A DNA stretch of 25,807 bases from Basidiobolus meristosporus CBS 931.73 (Eukaryota > Basidiobolomycota > Basidiobolomycetes > Basidiobolales > Basidiobolaceae), in contig MCFE01000924.1 in assembly GCA_002104905.1 (NCBI GenBank), positions 1 to 25,807 on the forward strand. The letters run 5' to 3'. Shown in pieces: positions 18,498 through 25,807 of the stretch (positions are counted from its first letter, which is position 1; the number at the start of each line of letters is the position of its first letter). The translations under genes and the position numbers were made by a program. The notes beneath the pieces are model-generated. The model did no database searches and was not told the origin of the DNA. It worked only from the letters and a program-made list of their open reading frames with translations.

Positions 18498-18861
18498 TGA
18501 AATGATCAGAGGCTTGAATTTTTCAATAAGATCAGTTTATGATTAAACAGTCAGTTTTGTGTTTGGCCTATTAGTATATCAGCTTTATATATTAGATCAT
18601 TCTTATTAGTCAGCAGATGAATTAGCAGAGCCTTATTAGACAGAAATAGATATATTGAGTAAGATCTAATCTGGTAATAATGATGCAACTGCATGAGTCA
18701 TCATCCACAAGCTACATTGGGAAAAGTAATTAGTAAGCAATTTATCTGGCAGAATGTGGATAACAAGCTAGTGGCCCCTGAGTAAATCTCAGCTCAAATT
18801 TTAGTAAATACAATACTGGCAAACTACTTCTGCTACTCCAATATTAAGACTTATACCCGCA
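18498..18861 (+). repeat. Gy-1 element B: 3' LTR
   Basis: Starts TGAAATGATCAGAGGCTTG and ends near CTTATACCCGCA, about 364 bp. It aligns with the young LTR throughout (GATGAATTAGCAGAGCC, TAATAATGATGCAAC, AGCTCAAATTTTAGTAAATAC) but is more diverged than the 5' LTR of the same element. No matching target duplication was found at the outer flanks. Confidence 0.85.
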
Positions 18862-19800
18862 ATTTGATCAGAGTCAAGGTTGTGCACAAATGAATGATAT
18901 TTCCCACTGCCACTGCAATATCTAGATTTCTAGATACCATCAAATTAATTAAACTGTTGACCTTTAATGGATAGGGAAGGTTTGGTCTAGATTTGGGCAG
19001 ATTTGACCCAAAACTGGCCAAGATTTGTTCAATCATGGATTGATGTCCCTGGAGCCTGTTGCAGGCTTGCAGTATTCCATTTTGAAGCATTCAAGAATGT
19101 TTTTGATATACTTTCACTGATTCAGAAAGGTTTTTTGCATCAATATGTTAGACTTGGCATCAACTCCAAGCCAAAAGTGCATTTTTAAGATCAGTTGTCT
19201 GCAATTTGCAATAGGGATATGATTTTGACTGATCGATTATTTATGGTTGCTTGTAGCAATTTTTAGGATGTCTATATAAATATCTGGGATAATAACTCCA
19301 TTTTGACATTGATTTATACATTATGGAGATCTGCAGTGCAACAAAAGGGCCTTATCTCCTCTAGAGAAGCATAAACTACGTCAAACCATCCTGCAGCTGC
19401 CTTCTCTGGGTCACACAACAGTTTTCTAAGTCTGCACACTTTGTTGGGACCTTCTAAGCCTTGCAGTTGCTCCCTATATATGGTTTTTTACAAATCCCCA
19501 TTTTCAAAGGCTCTTTTGACATCTATATGGTGCAGATCTACACTGTGTACAGCTGCCAGAGCCAGGGCTGTTATAGTGAAGTTAAGCTTGACTACTGCAC
19601 CAAAGGATTCCTTGAAGCTTAGTCCCTAATTTAGTAAGAGCCTTTAGCCACCAATCTAGCCTTTGACTTAACAATAGCTCCTTTTGAGGTTATCTTGATC
19701 TTGTAGGCCCATTGGTATCCTATTGGTTTTGTCCCATTTGGTAGATCTGCAAGCTCCATGTTTTTGGCCTATTTAGTGAATAGTACTCCTCTTGCATGAC
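18862..19800 (-). pseudogene. Co-2 reverse transcriptase (minus strand)
   Basis: Copia RT read leftward: EEYYSLNRPKTW and LPNGTKPIGYQWAYKIK (19690-19800, with a shift between), KSKARLVAKGS, FGAVVKLNFTITALALAAVHSVDLHHIDVKRAF (about 19490-19600), NKVCRLRKLL near 19415-19445, IYIDILKIAT at the YVDD position (about 19253-19283, last Asp is Ile), SNILMQKTF, YIKNILECFKMEYCKPATG (about 19040-19110) and LINLMVSRNLDIAVAVGNI (about 18900-18960). Frames change several times. Gag lies immediately upstream. Confidence 0.82.
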
Positions 19801-20212
19801 TTGTTGCCCCATGTGTCTTACCCACTATTTAAATAGAGCTTGCTTGAAGCTGATTTTGCTGTCATGATTGTCTCTGAGATATCCCAGGCTTCTTTAGCAG
19901 TATTACTGCAGGAACTTGTCCCACAAAGAAGTCTTGAACATTGATGCATATGGCATCAACAGTATATCTCTCCACTTGTAGCTTGTCAACTTCGGCTTCT
20001 GCTCCTTTGGGCTCAGCTTTTAACTGTTACTATGTTCCTGAGCATTTGTTTATCAAACTGGATCTGCATCCTGATTCTCCAACATATGCAGTTCTCCCCA
20101 ACAAGCCTTTCCTTTATGTGGAAGATAATTGTGTAATTCTGTTTGTTGCTAGAAGTGATCTTTAAAATAGACTAAGGTAATTGGGGCTCATTACATGCTC
20201 CAGCTTAAGAAG
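19801..20212 (-). pseudogene. Co-2 gag remnant fused to RT
   Basis: Next to the LTR the minus strand reads LVGENCICWRIRMQIQFDKQ (about 20030-20090), the DUF4219-type start of copia Gag (GENY..W..RM). Near 19865-19925 it reads NTAKEAWDISETIM, a UBN2 block (TAKEAWDIL). After about 60 more bases RT begins, so the rest of gag, the protease and integrase are absent. It places the minus-strand LTR 20213-20561 as the 5' LTR of this element and ties the RT above to family Co-2. Confidence 0.72.
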
Positions 20213-20561
20213 TGTTTTGGATTTAAGGAACTTTTATAGAGCTACTGATGATAGTAAAAAAGTTATTTATTCCCAAAGGAGATCAGCTTTTATGCCATTT
20301 TCATTATAATGCAGCTGTGGCACTGAGTTGAAGAGTTTATCACTATTCAGGAGCATCCTGCAACTGCTTCACTGATAATACTTAATGTTTAGTAAAAGTG
20401 CAAATATGATATTGACTATATGGGAATAATCATAGGATTGTGGATCCAAAAGAAGGTAGTCAGGTTTGGGCCATGATTGACTACTACCGCAACTTAGACT
20501 AGTCTAGAACCCTTCAGTAAATCAATAGCTGCAGAATGATACCAAGTAGTAAAATATTGCA
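20213..20561 (-). repeat. Co-2 LTR (5' of the minus-strand element)
   Basis: The minus strand runs from TGCAATATTTTACTACTTGG (20561) to TTAAATCCAAAACA (20213), 349 bp, aligned with 12867-13214 including GGGAATAATCATAG, GACTAGTCTA and AGCTGCAGAATGATACCAA on the plus strand. The CTTCTTA that follows its 3' end is shared with the LTR at 12867, so it may belong to the primer-site region. Confidence 0.82.
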
Positions 20562-20631
20562 ACTGCTAATTGGACCTAATTTCAAGGGCTTTGGTTATTG
20601 AAATTAGAAAAGAAATATGATTGCCAGAAGC

Positions 20632-21118
20632 CCCACCCCAGGGTGTTTATTTCTATCCTAGTAAAGCTAGCACTTGGAATAGCTGGAAATAACCAGCGGT
20701 GGCACTTTCTACAACAGAGGCAGAACACTGGCTACCTGTGAGCAATTAATAAGGCTTTGTAATTACCAGAAATTATACAAACTTAAATTGCAGTTGAGAA
20801 GAACAATAAATCATTAAGTGAAAGCCACGTAATCCACTTGTCCTCCCAAATCACTTTCAATATGTCCAAGACTCTTACAACATTGACAAGGATAATCAAA
20901 GTTATCTTTCAATAGCTAGAAGTCCTACATATCATGCTAGAACTAGGCACATGAGTACACAACAATACCTCATGAGGGAAGCTGAAGAAAATAATCTGAT
21001 AGTCAGTTGACTGCCCAACAGACAAATTGAAAGCAGATGCAGAGACAAAACACTATATCTGCCAGCATTGCAGAATCTCAGAGAGAAAGTAGGACTAAGA
21101 AGTGTTTTAGTTGGGGGA
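20632..21118 (+). pseudogene. Co-2 RNase H with a Co-1 LTR scrap inside
   Basis: Plus strand: [28 protein letters not shown] (20640-20735) gives the RNase H Glu block. At 20804-20882, 79 bases (CAATAAATCATTAAGTGAAA to CTTACAACA) match the 3' end of the Co-1 LTR (6475-6554). RNase H then resumes: DKDNQSYLSIARSPTYHARTRHMSTQQYLMREAEENNLI (20885-21005), and a broken CPTDKLKAD near 21010-21040. The tract TTGGGGGAGG (21109-21118) directly before the LTR is a good polypurine tract. Confidence 0.75.
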
Positions 21119-21519
21119 GGTGTTGGAATACTCAACTGATTGGTATCATTCAGCAGCCAAGATCTACTTAACAATTGTAGAATAGTCTTTGTCACTGTAG
21201 GACTCATATACAGCCCAAACTTTATTGCATTCTTACAGCTGAATAATCCTTTATTTAATCCACAATAGTCAAGATCAAATTAGCAATTTCACCCCACATC
21301 ATGACTAGTCCCACAGTGACCAAGACTAGTCCAGAACTGTTAAGTAAGATTTTAGCTGCAGAATAATACCAAATAGTCCAAAATTTCAACAGAAACTTCT
21401 CTAACTCAGTGTTACATTTGTATTAGTTCCAAAAGGGTAAAATGCTGAGCTTCTGTATGAATTAACAGTAGCTAAACAATTATCAGTATATCTTGACAGG
21501 TTTTTTTACATCCAAAACA
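21119..21519 (+). repeat. Co-2 LTR (3') with internal inversion
   Basis: From TGTTGGAATACTCAACTG to CATCCAAAACA, 401 bp. The first 170 bases and last 128 bases align with normal Co-2 LTRs. Between them, about 21292-21391 is the reverse complement of the LTR's own first 90 bases (plus strand CCACAGTGACCAAGACTAGT ... AATTTCAACA). About 53 bases of the normal LTR are missing at that place. Arms 21119-21210 and 21300-21391 could fold back on each other. Confidence 0.8.
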
Positions 21520-22722
21520 CTTTCATAGCTGCAACATTCAGAAGGTGAGTAGCTTCAATGAATAGGTAAGCAGCTGTGCAAGGTAAGGCTTAGATAGATG
21601 TACTAGCAATTGATTACCGCCTGACTACTTTACCCAATTGTGTTAGGTACTTTTTGGGTACAAACCACTCTCTGCAACTTTCAACAAAGAACACACAGGA
21701 AATGTACTGGAGCAGACCTACAAGAATGACTGAAATCCACTATGGAATAGGATTGCAATGATTAAGTACCAAATGTATTTTGTGGATATTAGAAATGTAT
21801 TCATTGCACATATGGTGGCCAGAAATGCTTCTTTGTAAGGGGATATATGGCTTGTAATAGAGGGCAAATGGCCACTTTGCAAGTGTTGTGCCAGAGAGCT
21901 GTGATGTGGAAGTGGCAGGGAATGTTAGTTACAGCACATTTCAACATATGAAGGGGATAGTTTGCAGATGGCCAGGATCTCAACCAAATATGAAATACCT
22001 ATGGTTGAGGTATTTATGCAAATGAAGAGGTGTGAATCCAAAGTTCAATATATAAGTGGTACCACAGGAGGTAAGGAAATGAAGTATCATTAGTAAGCTG
22101 GTATGTTGCTATTGTACCAAACTAGCAGTTGGCAGCATACTGCCATGATAGTGCCAATAGAGCGCCACACAAAGTCCATCAAAATAATGCCTTTTTTGCA
22201 ATATCTGCCACTGAAACTATAGGCCAGTTAGCCTTTTGTAAGTAAAAAGAAATAGCTGCAAAACTGCCACAATACAATGCAAACCCGGCACAAATACTGG
22301 CAAAGCACTGTTAGGTTTATTAGAGTACATATGAAAAATAAAAGAAGCCCATCAGTGCACTGTTGCCAATTTGGATCTCATAACTAAGAGGTGCATATGC
22401 CACTAGGATGTTGTACAAAGCTGTTGAATATAATTGCACCTAGATTTGACAAAAAAACAATGCCAAGTATCTCAGCACATTGGTCCCCACATTGATTTTT
22501 AATTGATTTGCCTCATTTTTCTTACTTTCAATATGGGGCACTTAATAATCTCCCACACTGGTGTATATTGATTGAAAATTGCCTCTTTTGTACAATGTGT
22601 ACTTCCTGACTCAACCAGTCCTCTTACTTTTCATACATACATCTTGAGTTACTTTTATTAAACCACCCATTGCAACTCAGCTTTAGACTGTACTAAGGAG
22701 CACTAGGTCTTAAGCCTATATT
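21520..22722. other. Unassigned 1.2 kb
   Basis: No protein domain recognised on either strand. The last 50 bases before 22723 (ACTAAGGAGCACTAGGTCTT) resemble the Co-2 RNase H tail before the LTR at 21119. The part 21830-22320 has many GCCA/TGGC words, and AGTGTTGTGCCAG (about 21883-21895) resembles the reverse complement of CTGGCAAAGCACT (about 22288-22300), which could be decayed terminal inverted repeats, but this is weak. Confidence 0.3.
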
Positions 22723-22865
22723 TGTTAATTATAGGACCACTTGGTATCATACAGCAGCTATGAGCTTACTAAGCAATTCTGGACTAGTTATTTTCACTCT
22801 AGGACTCACTTACAGCCCTAACTTAGCCACCTCAACTCCAATCTATGATCTTATGATTATTCCTA
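22723..22865 (+). repeat. Co-2 LTR, split by Gy-1 element C
   Basis: TGTTAATTATAGGACCACTT onward matches other Co-2 LTRs (TTGGTATCATACAGCAGC, TTCTGGACTAGTTATTTTCACT, CTATGATCTTATGATTATTCC) up to base 143, where the young Gy-1 LTR starts. The normal Co-2 LTR continues at this point (compare the reverse complement of 13070-13090), so the remainder should lie beyond the other end of element C, outside the window. Confidence 0.78.
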
Positions 22866-23233
22866 TGTTATGATCTGCCGCTTGAATGTTTAAGTTAGAT
22901 CAGTTTTTAGTCAAATCAATTAGTATATGTTTAGGTTATCAGTATATCAGTATTATCTATGAAATCAGTAGCATTAGTCAGCAAATGAATCAGCAGATCC
23001 TTATCAGACAGAAAAAGATATATTAAGTAGGATCTTATTGGGTGATGATGATGCAATCAAATGAGTCATCAGCCACAACCTACATTAGGAAATACAATTA
23101 GTCAGCAATTGATCTGGCAAAATGTATATAAGGAGCTGCTGGAACCTCAATAAAAATCAGTTCAAGTTTTAGTGAATACAATACTAGCTAAACTCCCTAT
23201 TCCTCTACAACTCTTATACCAAGACTTGTAACA
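22866..23233 (+). repeat. Gy-1 element C: 5' LTR (reference copy)
   Basis: TGTTATGATCTGCCGC to ACTTGTAACA, 368 bp, with short inverted ends TGTTA/TAACA. It is followed by a primer site and an almost intact gag-pol, so its limits are set on both sides. All other Gy-1 LTRs in the window (10231, 12352, 15035, 16728, 18027, 18498) align to it. The five bases before it are TCCTA; the matching duplication should be found after the 3' LTR outside the window. Confidence 0.93.
23125..23131 (+). promoter_or_regulatory. Gy-1 element C: TATA box in the LTR
   Basis: TATATAA lies about 105 bases before the LTR end and at the same place in other copies (CATATAAAG in element B, degraded in the others). AATAAA follows at 23149-23154 and is the likely poly(A) signal when the LTR acts at the 3' end. 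Assignments rest on motif and position only. Confidence 0.6.
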
Positions 23234-23234
23234 T

Positions 23235-23246
23235 TGGTAGCAGCGA
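23235..23246 (+). other. Gy-1 element C: primer-binding site
   Basis: TGGTAGCAGCGA begins one base after the LTR. It is complementary to CTGCTACCA, the 3' end of many eukaryotic initiator tRNA-Met molecules; the last three bases would depend on the host tRNA. Thus Gy-1 primes from the tRNA 3' end while Co-1 uses the anticodon region of the same tRNA. Confidence 0.8.
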
Positions 23247-23291
23247 TAACCAGAAACCTCCCTCCTGAAGAAAGAAGAAAACACCCTCAAG

Positions 23292-25637
23292 ATGTCGGAC
23301 AATCAAGAATGGAAGAATGCCATGCAGCAAATCCTGGCCCAACAGCAACAGCTACTCCAGATCCTCAGCCAACAGCAACAAGGAATGACTACCATGGCTC
23401 AGAGCCAGCAAAGCCCTATCAAGAGCAACTTTAGTGTGAAGGTCAACCGGTACCATGGCAGAGTCAATGAAAACCTGGGAACTTGGCTCTTTCAGATTGA
23501 AGAAGCTTTTAAAGCTAAAGGAATTGCTCCAGAGAGCAAGTTGCATTATGCAGCTTCTTACCTGGCAGATGCAGCTTTACAGTGGTACCACAACAAGATC
23601 AGGTCAGCTACTATGATGGGATGCTCTACAATCTCTACCTGGGATGAGTTTGTGTCGGAAATTCAGGATGCTTTTGAACCTCCACACCAGCAGACACTAC
23701 TAAGAAGGAAGTTAAAGACACTCAGACAGAAAGGAATGGTGCAAGAATACATCTATGAGTACAGATGTCTACTTGGACAAATTGAAAGAATGGACCCCTT
23801 GGATCAAGTTGAATACTTTATTGATGGGTTGAAAGAAAGAACTCGCAAGGAAGTCAATTACCGAAGACCTCAGACTATTGAAGAAGCCATCAAGATTGCC
23901 ATTGACTATGACTCAGCTATGTTTGGAGTTGGGAAGCCTACAGTGACTAGTCAGAAAGGCTATAATCATTATGAAAGAAGACAATCAGAAGCAGTACCAA
24001 TGGAAATAGACGCTATGCAGAAGAATCCCTCCTCAGAAGAATGCAAGAAGAGAGGACTTTGCTTTAATTGCCACCAGCAGGGACATATTGCAAAATACTG
24101 CCCTCAGAGAAGAAATGGACACCAGCCAACAAGAACCTTCAACCATATTGAATCCCATGAACACAATAATGAGGAAGATGAGCTTGAAGAAGACTCGGAA
24201 CTCACCTTCCATATGACAGAAGAGTACTTGTCCCAAATGACTTCAAACTCAGGGAAGTTATTGTACCTGAATGGAGCAATCAATGGAGTACCTGCCAAGA
24301 TCATGATTGACTCAGGAGCATCGCATGAGTACATGTCAGAGCAATTTGCTTTGAAAGCTGGAATCAACTCGGAACCTACCAAATCAACTTCAGTCTCCAC
24401 AGCAGATGGGAACTCCCACATAATCAACCGTATTACCCAGCCAGTAAGAATGAAGATCAATGACTATGAAGAAGACCTACAGGCTTATATATTTGGGAAC
24501 TGCAAGTTTGACCTTGTACTTGGGAAAACCTGGCTATTTTGTCGTAATCCATCAATCAACTGGAGAACCCATGCTACTCAGATCCAAAAAGACAACAAGA
24601 CCTATGAGCTATTACCTGCCAGGCTGGATTTCAACTTGGTCAATTCCAGTGTGTGTGAGACAAGTGAACTTAGCAAGACCCAGTTCTGTAGAGCACTTAG
24701 AAAAGGTACCCAGATGTTCCTCATGGCGGTATTACAGGAGGATTCCTCTATCCCAGCACCCCAGCAGGTCCAGACTCTCTTGAAGAAATATTCAGACGTG
24801 TTTCCAGATGAGCTTGTAAGCCTACCACCAGTCAGAGACGTGGATCATGCCATTGACACAGGAGATAGCCCTCCAGTGAGCAAGACACCTTACAGAATGA
24901 GTCCATTGGAATTGGAGGAAATGAAGAAACAAATTGATCAGCTATTGGAGCAAGGATACATCAGGCCCAGCAAGTCACCTTGGGGAGCACCAGTGCTTTT
25001 TGTGAAAAAGAAGGATGGAACACTTAGGATGTGCATTGACTACAGAGCCCTGAACTCAGTTACCGTCAAGAATAAGTACCCCATACCTCGGATTGATGAG
25101 CTTTTGGACCAACTTAATGGAGCCACTATTTTCAGCAAGATCGACCTCATGTCAGGATACAACCAGATTAGGGTGAAACCAGAAGATATCCCTAAGACAG
25201 CATTCAGGACCAGATATGGACATTACGAGTACTTAGTCATGAGTTTTGGCCTCACTAATGCCCCTGCAACATTCATGACGCTGATGCAGACTGTCTTTCA
25301 GGAGTACTTAGACAAGTTTGTGATAATCTACCTGGATGACATATTGATATACAGCAAGACAGAAAAGGATCACATGGTGCACATTGAAAAGGTCTTGAAG
25401 AAACTAAGAGAGAACAAGCTATACGGCAAGCTAGCCAAGTGTGAATTCTTCAAGGAACACGTAGAATATCTGGGACACATAGTGACTAGCACAGGAGTAA
25501 CCTTAGACCCCAAGAAGGTGGAAGTAATCAAGAATTTGAAGCAGCCCCATAGCATATCAGAACTCAGATCCTTCCTTGGAATGGTTTCCTATTATCGGAG
25601 ATTTGTCAAGTCATTTGCAAGTATTGCAGCCCTTTAA
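23292..25637 (+). CDS. Gy-1 element C: Gag-protease-RT polyprotein
   Basis: A 781-codon open frame of a Ty3/gypsy element. Start: ATG 58 bases after the LTR, conserved in element B. Domains in order: a Gln-rich N-terminus (residues 9-40, [14 protein letters not shown]); a retrotransposon Gag domain (about 60-205, ending [14 protein letters not shown]); a zinc knuckle [14 protein letters not shown] with C257, C260, H265, C270; an acidic spacer (about 290-305); an aspartic protease with MIDSGAS, Asp340; and RT with [18 protein letters not shown] from about 570, [12 protein letters not shown] with Asp618, [10 protein letters not shown], and YLDD at 680-683. All key residues seen are intact. Gag and Pol are in one frame, with no frameshift between them. 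The stop at 25635-25637 comes from a probable one-base loss, since coding continues in another frame. Confidence 0.95.
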   Translation: MSDNQEWKNAMQQILAQQQQLLQILSQQQQGMTTMAQSQQSPIKSNFSVKVNRYHGRVNENLGTWLFQIEEAFKAKGIAPESKLHYAASYLADAALQWYHNKIRSATMMGCSTISTWDEFVSEIQDAFEPPHQQTLLRRKLKTLRQKGMVQEYIYEYRCLLGQIERMDPLDQVEYFIDGLKERTRKEVNYRRPQTIEEAIKIAIDYDSAMFGVGKPTVTSQKGYNHYERRQSEAVPMEIDAMQKNPSSEECKKRGLCFNCHQQGHIAKYCPQRRNGHQPTRTFNHIESHEHNNEEDELEEDSELTFHMTEEYLSQMTSNSGKLLYLNGAINGVPAKIMIDSGASHEYMSEQFALKAGINSEPTKSTSVSTADGNSHIINRITQPVRMKINDYEEDLQAYIFGNCKFDLVLGKTWLFCRNPSINWRTHATQIQKDNKTYELLPARLDFNLVNSSVCETSELSKTQFCRALRKGTQMFLMAVLQEDSSIPAPQQVQTLLKKYSDVFPDELVSLPPVRDVDHAIDTGDSPPVSKTPYRMSPLELEEMKKQIDQLLEQGYIRPSKSPWGAPVLFVKKKDGTLRMCIDYRALNSVTVKNKYPIPRIDELLDQLNGATIFSKIDLMSGYNQIRVKPEDIPKTAFRTRYGHYEYLVMSFGLTNAPATFMTLMQTVFQEYLDKFVIIYLDDILIYSKTEKDHMVHIEKVLKKLRENKLYGKLAKCEFFKEHVEYLGHIVTSTGVTLDPKKVEVIKNLKQPHSISELRSFLGMVSYYRRFVKSFASIAAL

Positions 25638-25807
25638 CTGATATCCTCAAGAAAGAGAATACCTACAAGTGGGACATAGCTTGTGAGACTGCCTTCCAGA
25701 CGCTAAAGAATGAACTTGCTAAGTTACCAAGCTTAAGAATACCAGACTTCAGAAAAGAGTTCACTCTATGCACAGATGCTTCAGATTATGCAATTGGTGG
25801 AGTGCTG
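25633..25807 (+). CDS. Gy-1 element C: pol continuation, start of RNase H (partial)
   Basis: Immediately after IAA the next frame reads [27 protein letters not shown] and [15 protein letters not shown] up to the window end. This is the standard Ty3/gypsy RT-RNase H join, and the Asp in TDASDYAIG is the first RNase H catalytic residue. It is open for the 58 or so codons available. RNase H, integrase and the 3' LTR should follow outside the window. The frame differs from 23292-25637 by one base in the CCC run near 25631-25633, which is a real mutation or a sequencing error. Confidence 0.9.

Noticed and set aside
21119-21391. A 273-base MITE with 90-base terminal inverted repeats
   Set aside because: The left end is preceded by a polypurine tract and RNase H, and the sequence after 21391 continues as the 3' half of a normal Co-2 LTR to 21519, so an internally inverted LTR explains it better.
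24460-24783. 107-codon plus-strand frame inside the Gy-1 polyprotein
   Set aside because: It overlaps the protease-RT part of the intact 781-codon frame in another frame and has no domain.
1-25807. CRISPR array, tRNA, rRNA or bacterial defence operon
   Set aside because: No regularly spaced short repeats, no cloverleaf candidates and no such proteins. The repeats present are LTRs of several hundred bases, and the tRNA-like words are primer sites.

Overview
This window is eukaryotic repeat DNA: a graveyard of nested and tandem LTR retrotransposons. I see no host gene, tRNA, rRNA, CRISPR array or bacterial operon that I can support. Evidence for a eukaryote is the Ty1/copia and Ty3/gypsy protein domains, TG...CA LTRs with TATA boxes and AATAAA signals, initiator-tRNA-Met primer sites and very few CG dinucleotides. 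The species cannot be fixed from the sequence. Premature stops of the CAG-to-TAG kind and CG loss hint at CG plus CHG methylation (green-plant-like), but a fungus with repeat-induced mutation is not excluded.

Three element families and one orphan LTR account for most of the window. Co-1 is a copia family with a LTR of about 348 bp beginning TGTTGTAAAAATTTG and a half-tRNA primer site. Co-2 is a second copia family with a LTR of about 348 bp, typically beginning TGTTG or TGTTAAT and ending TCCAAAACA. Gy-1 is a Ty3/gypsy family with a LTR of about 368 bp, TGTTATGATC...TTGTAACA, and a full-length-type initiator-Met primer site.

Layout. 1-9912: Co-1 copies on the minus strand in tandem-like order. 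Element 1 (gag to RT) and a deletion derivative (RT end plus RNase H) share the LTR at 2899-3148. A second gag-to-RT copy (4753-8881) carries two insertions: an orphan element with its LTR (5742-6140) and a clean solo Co-1 LTR flanked by a GTTTC duplication (6201-6559). A third RT remnant abuts the LTR at 8534-8881. 10231-12610: a Gy-1 deletion derivative with both LTRs but without gag, protease and RNase H. 12867-16663: Co-2 pieces, mostly on the plus strand, with an antisense solo Gy-1 LTR at 15035-15398. 16728-18861: a Gy-1 element whose centre is replaced by an inverted copy of its own LTR-gag end. 18862-20561: a minus-strand Co-2 deletion derivative in which gag runs straight into RT. 20632-21519: Co-2 RNase H and a 3' LTR that holds an inverted copy of its own 5' end. 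22723-22865: a Co-2 LTR split by the youngest element. 22866-25807: a nearly intact Gy-1 element with LTR, primer site, gag, protease and RT, cut by the window edge and carrying one apparent single-base frameshift near 25633.

The Gy-1 copy at the right end is the least decayed and serves as the reference for reading the older Gy-1 copies. The most interesting structures are the two self-inverted elements, the repeated fusions of a 5' LTR directly to the interior of pol, and the Co-1 primer site that contains the apparent gag start codon. I did not find evidence of a new non-transposon system.
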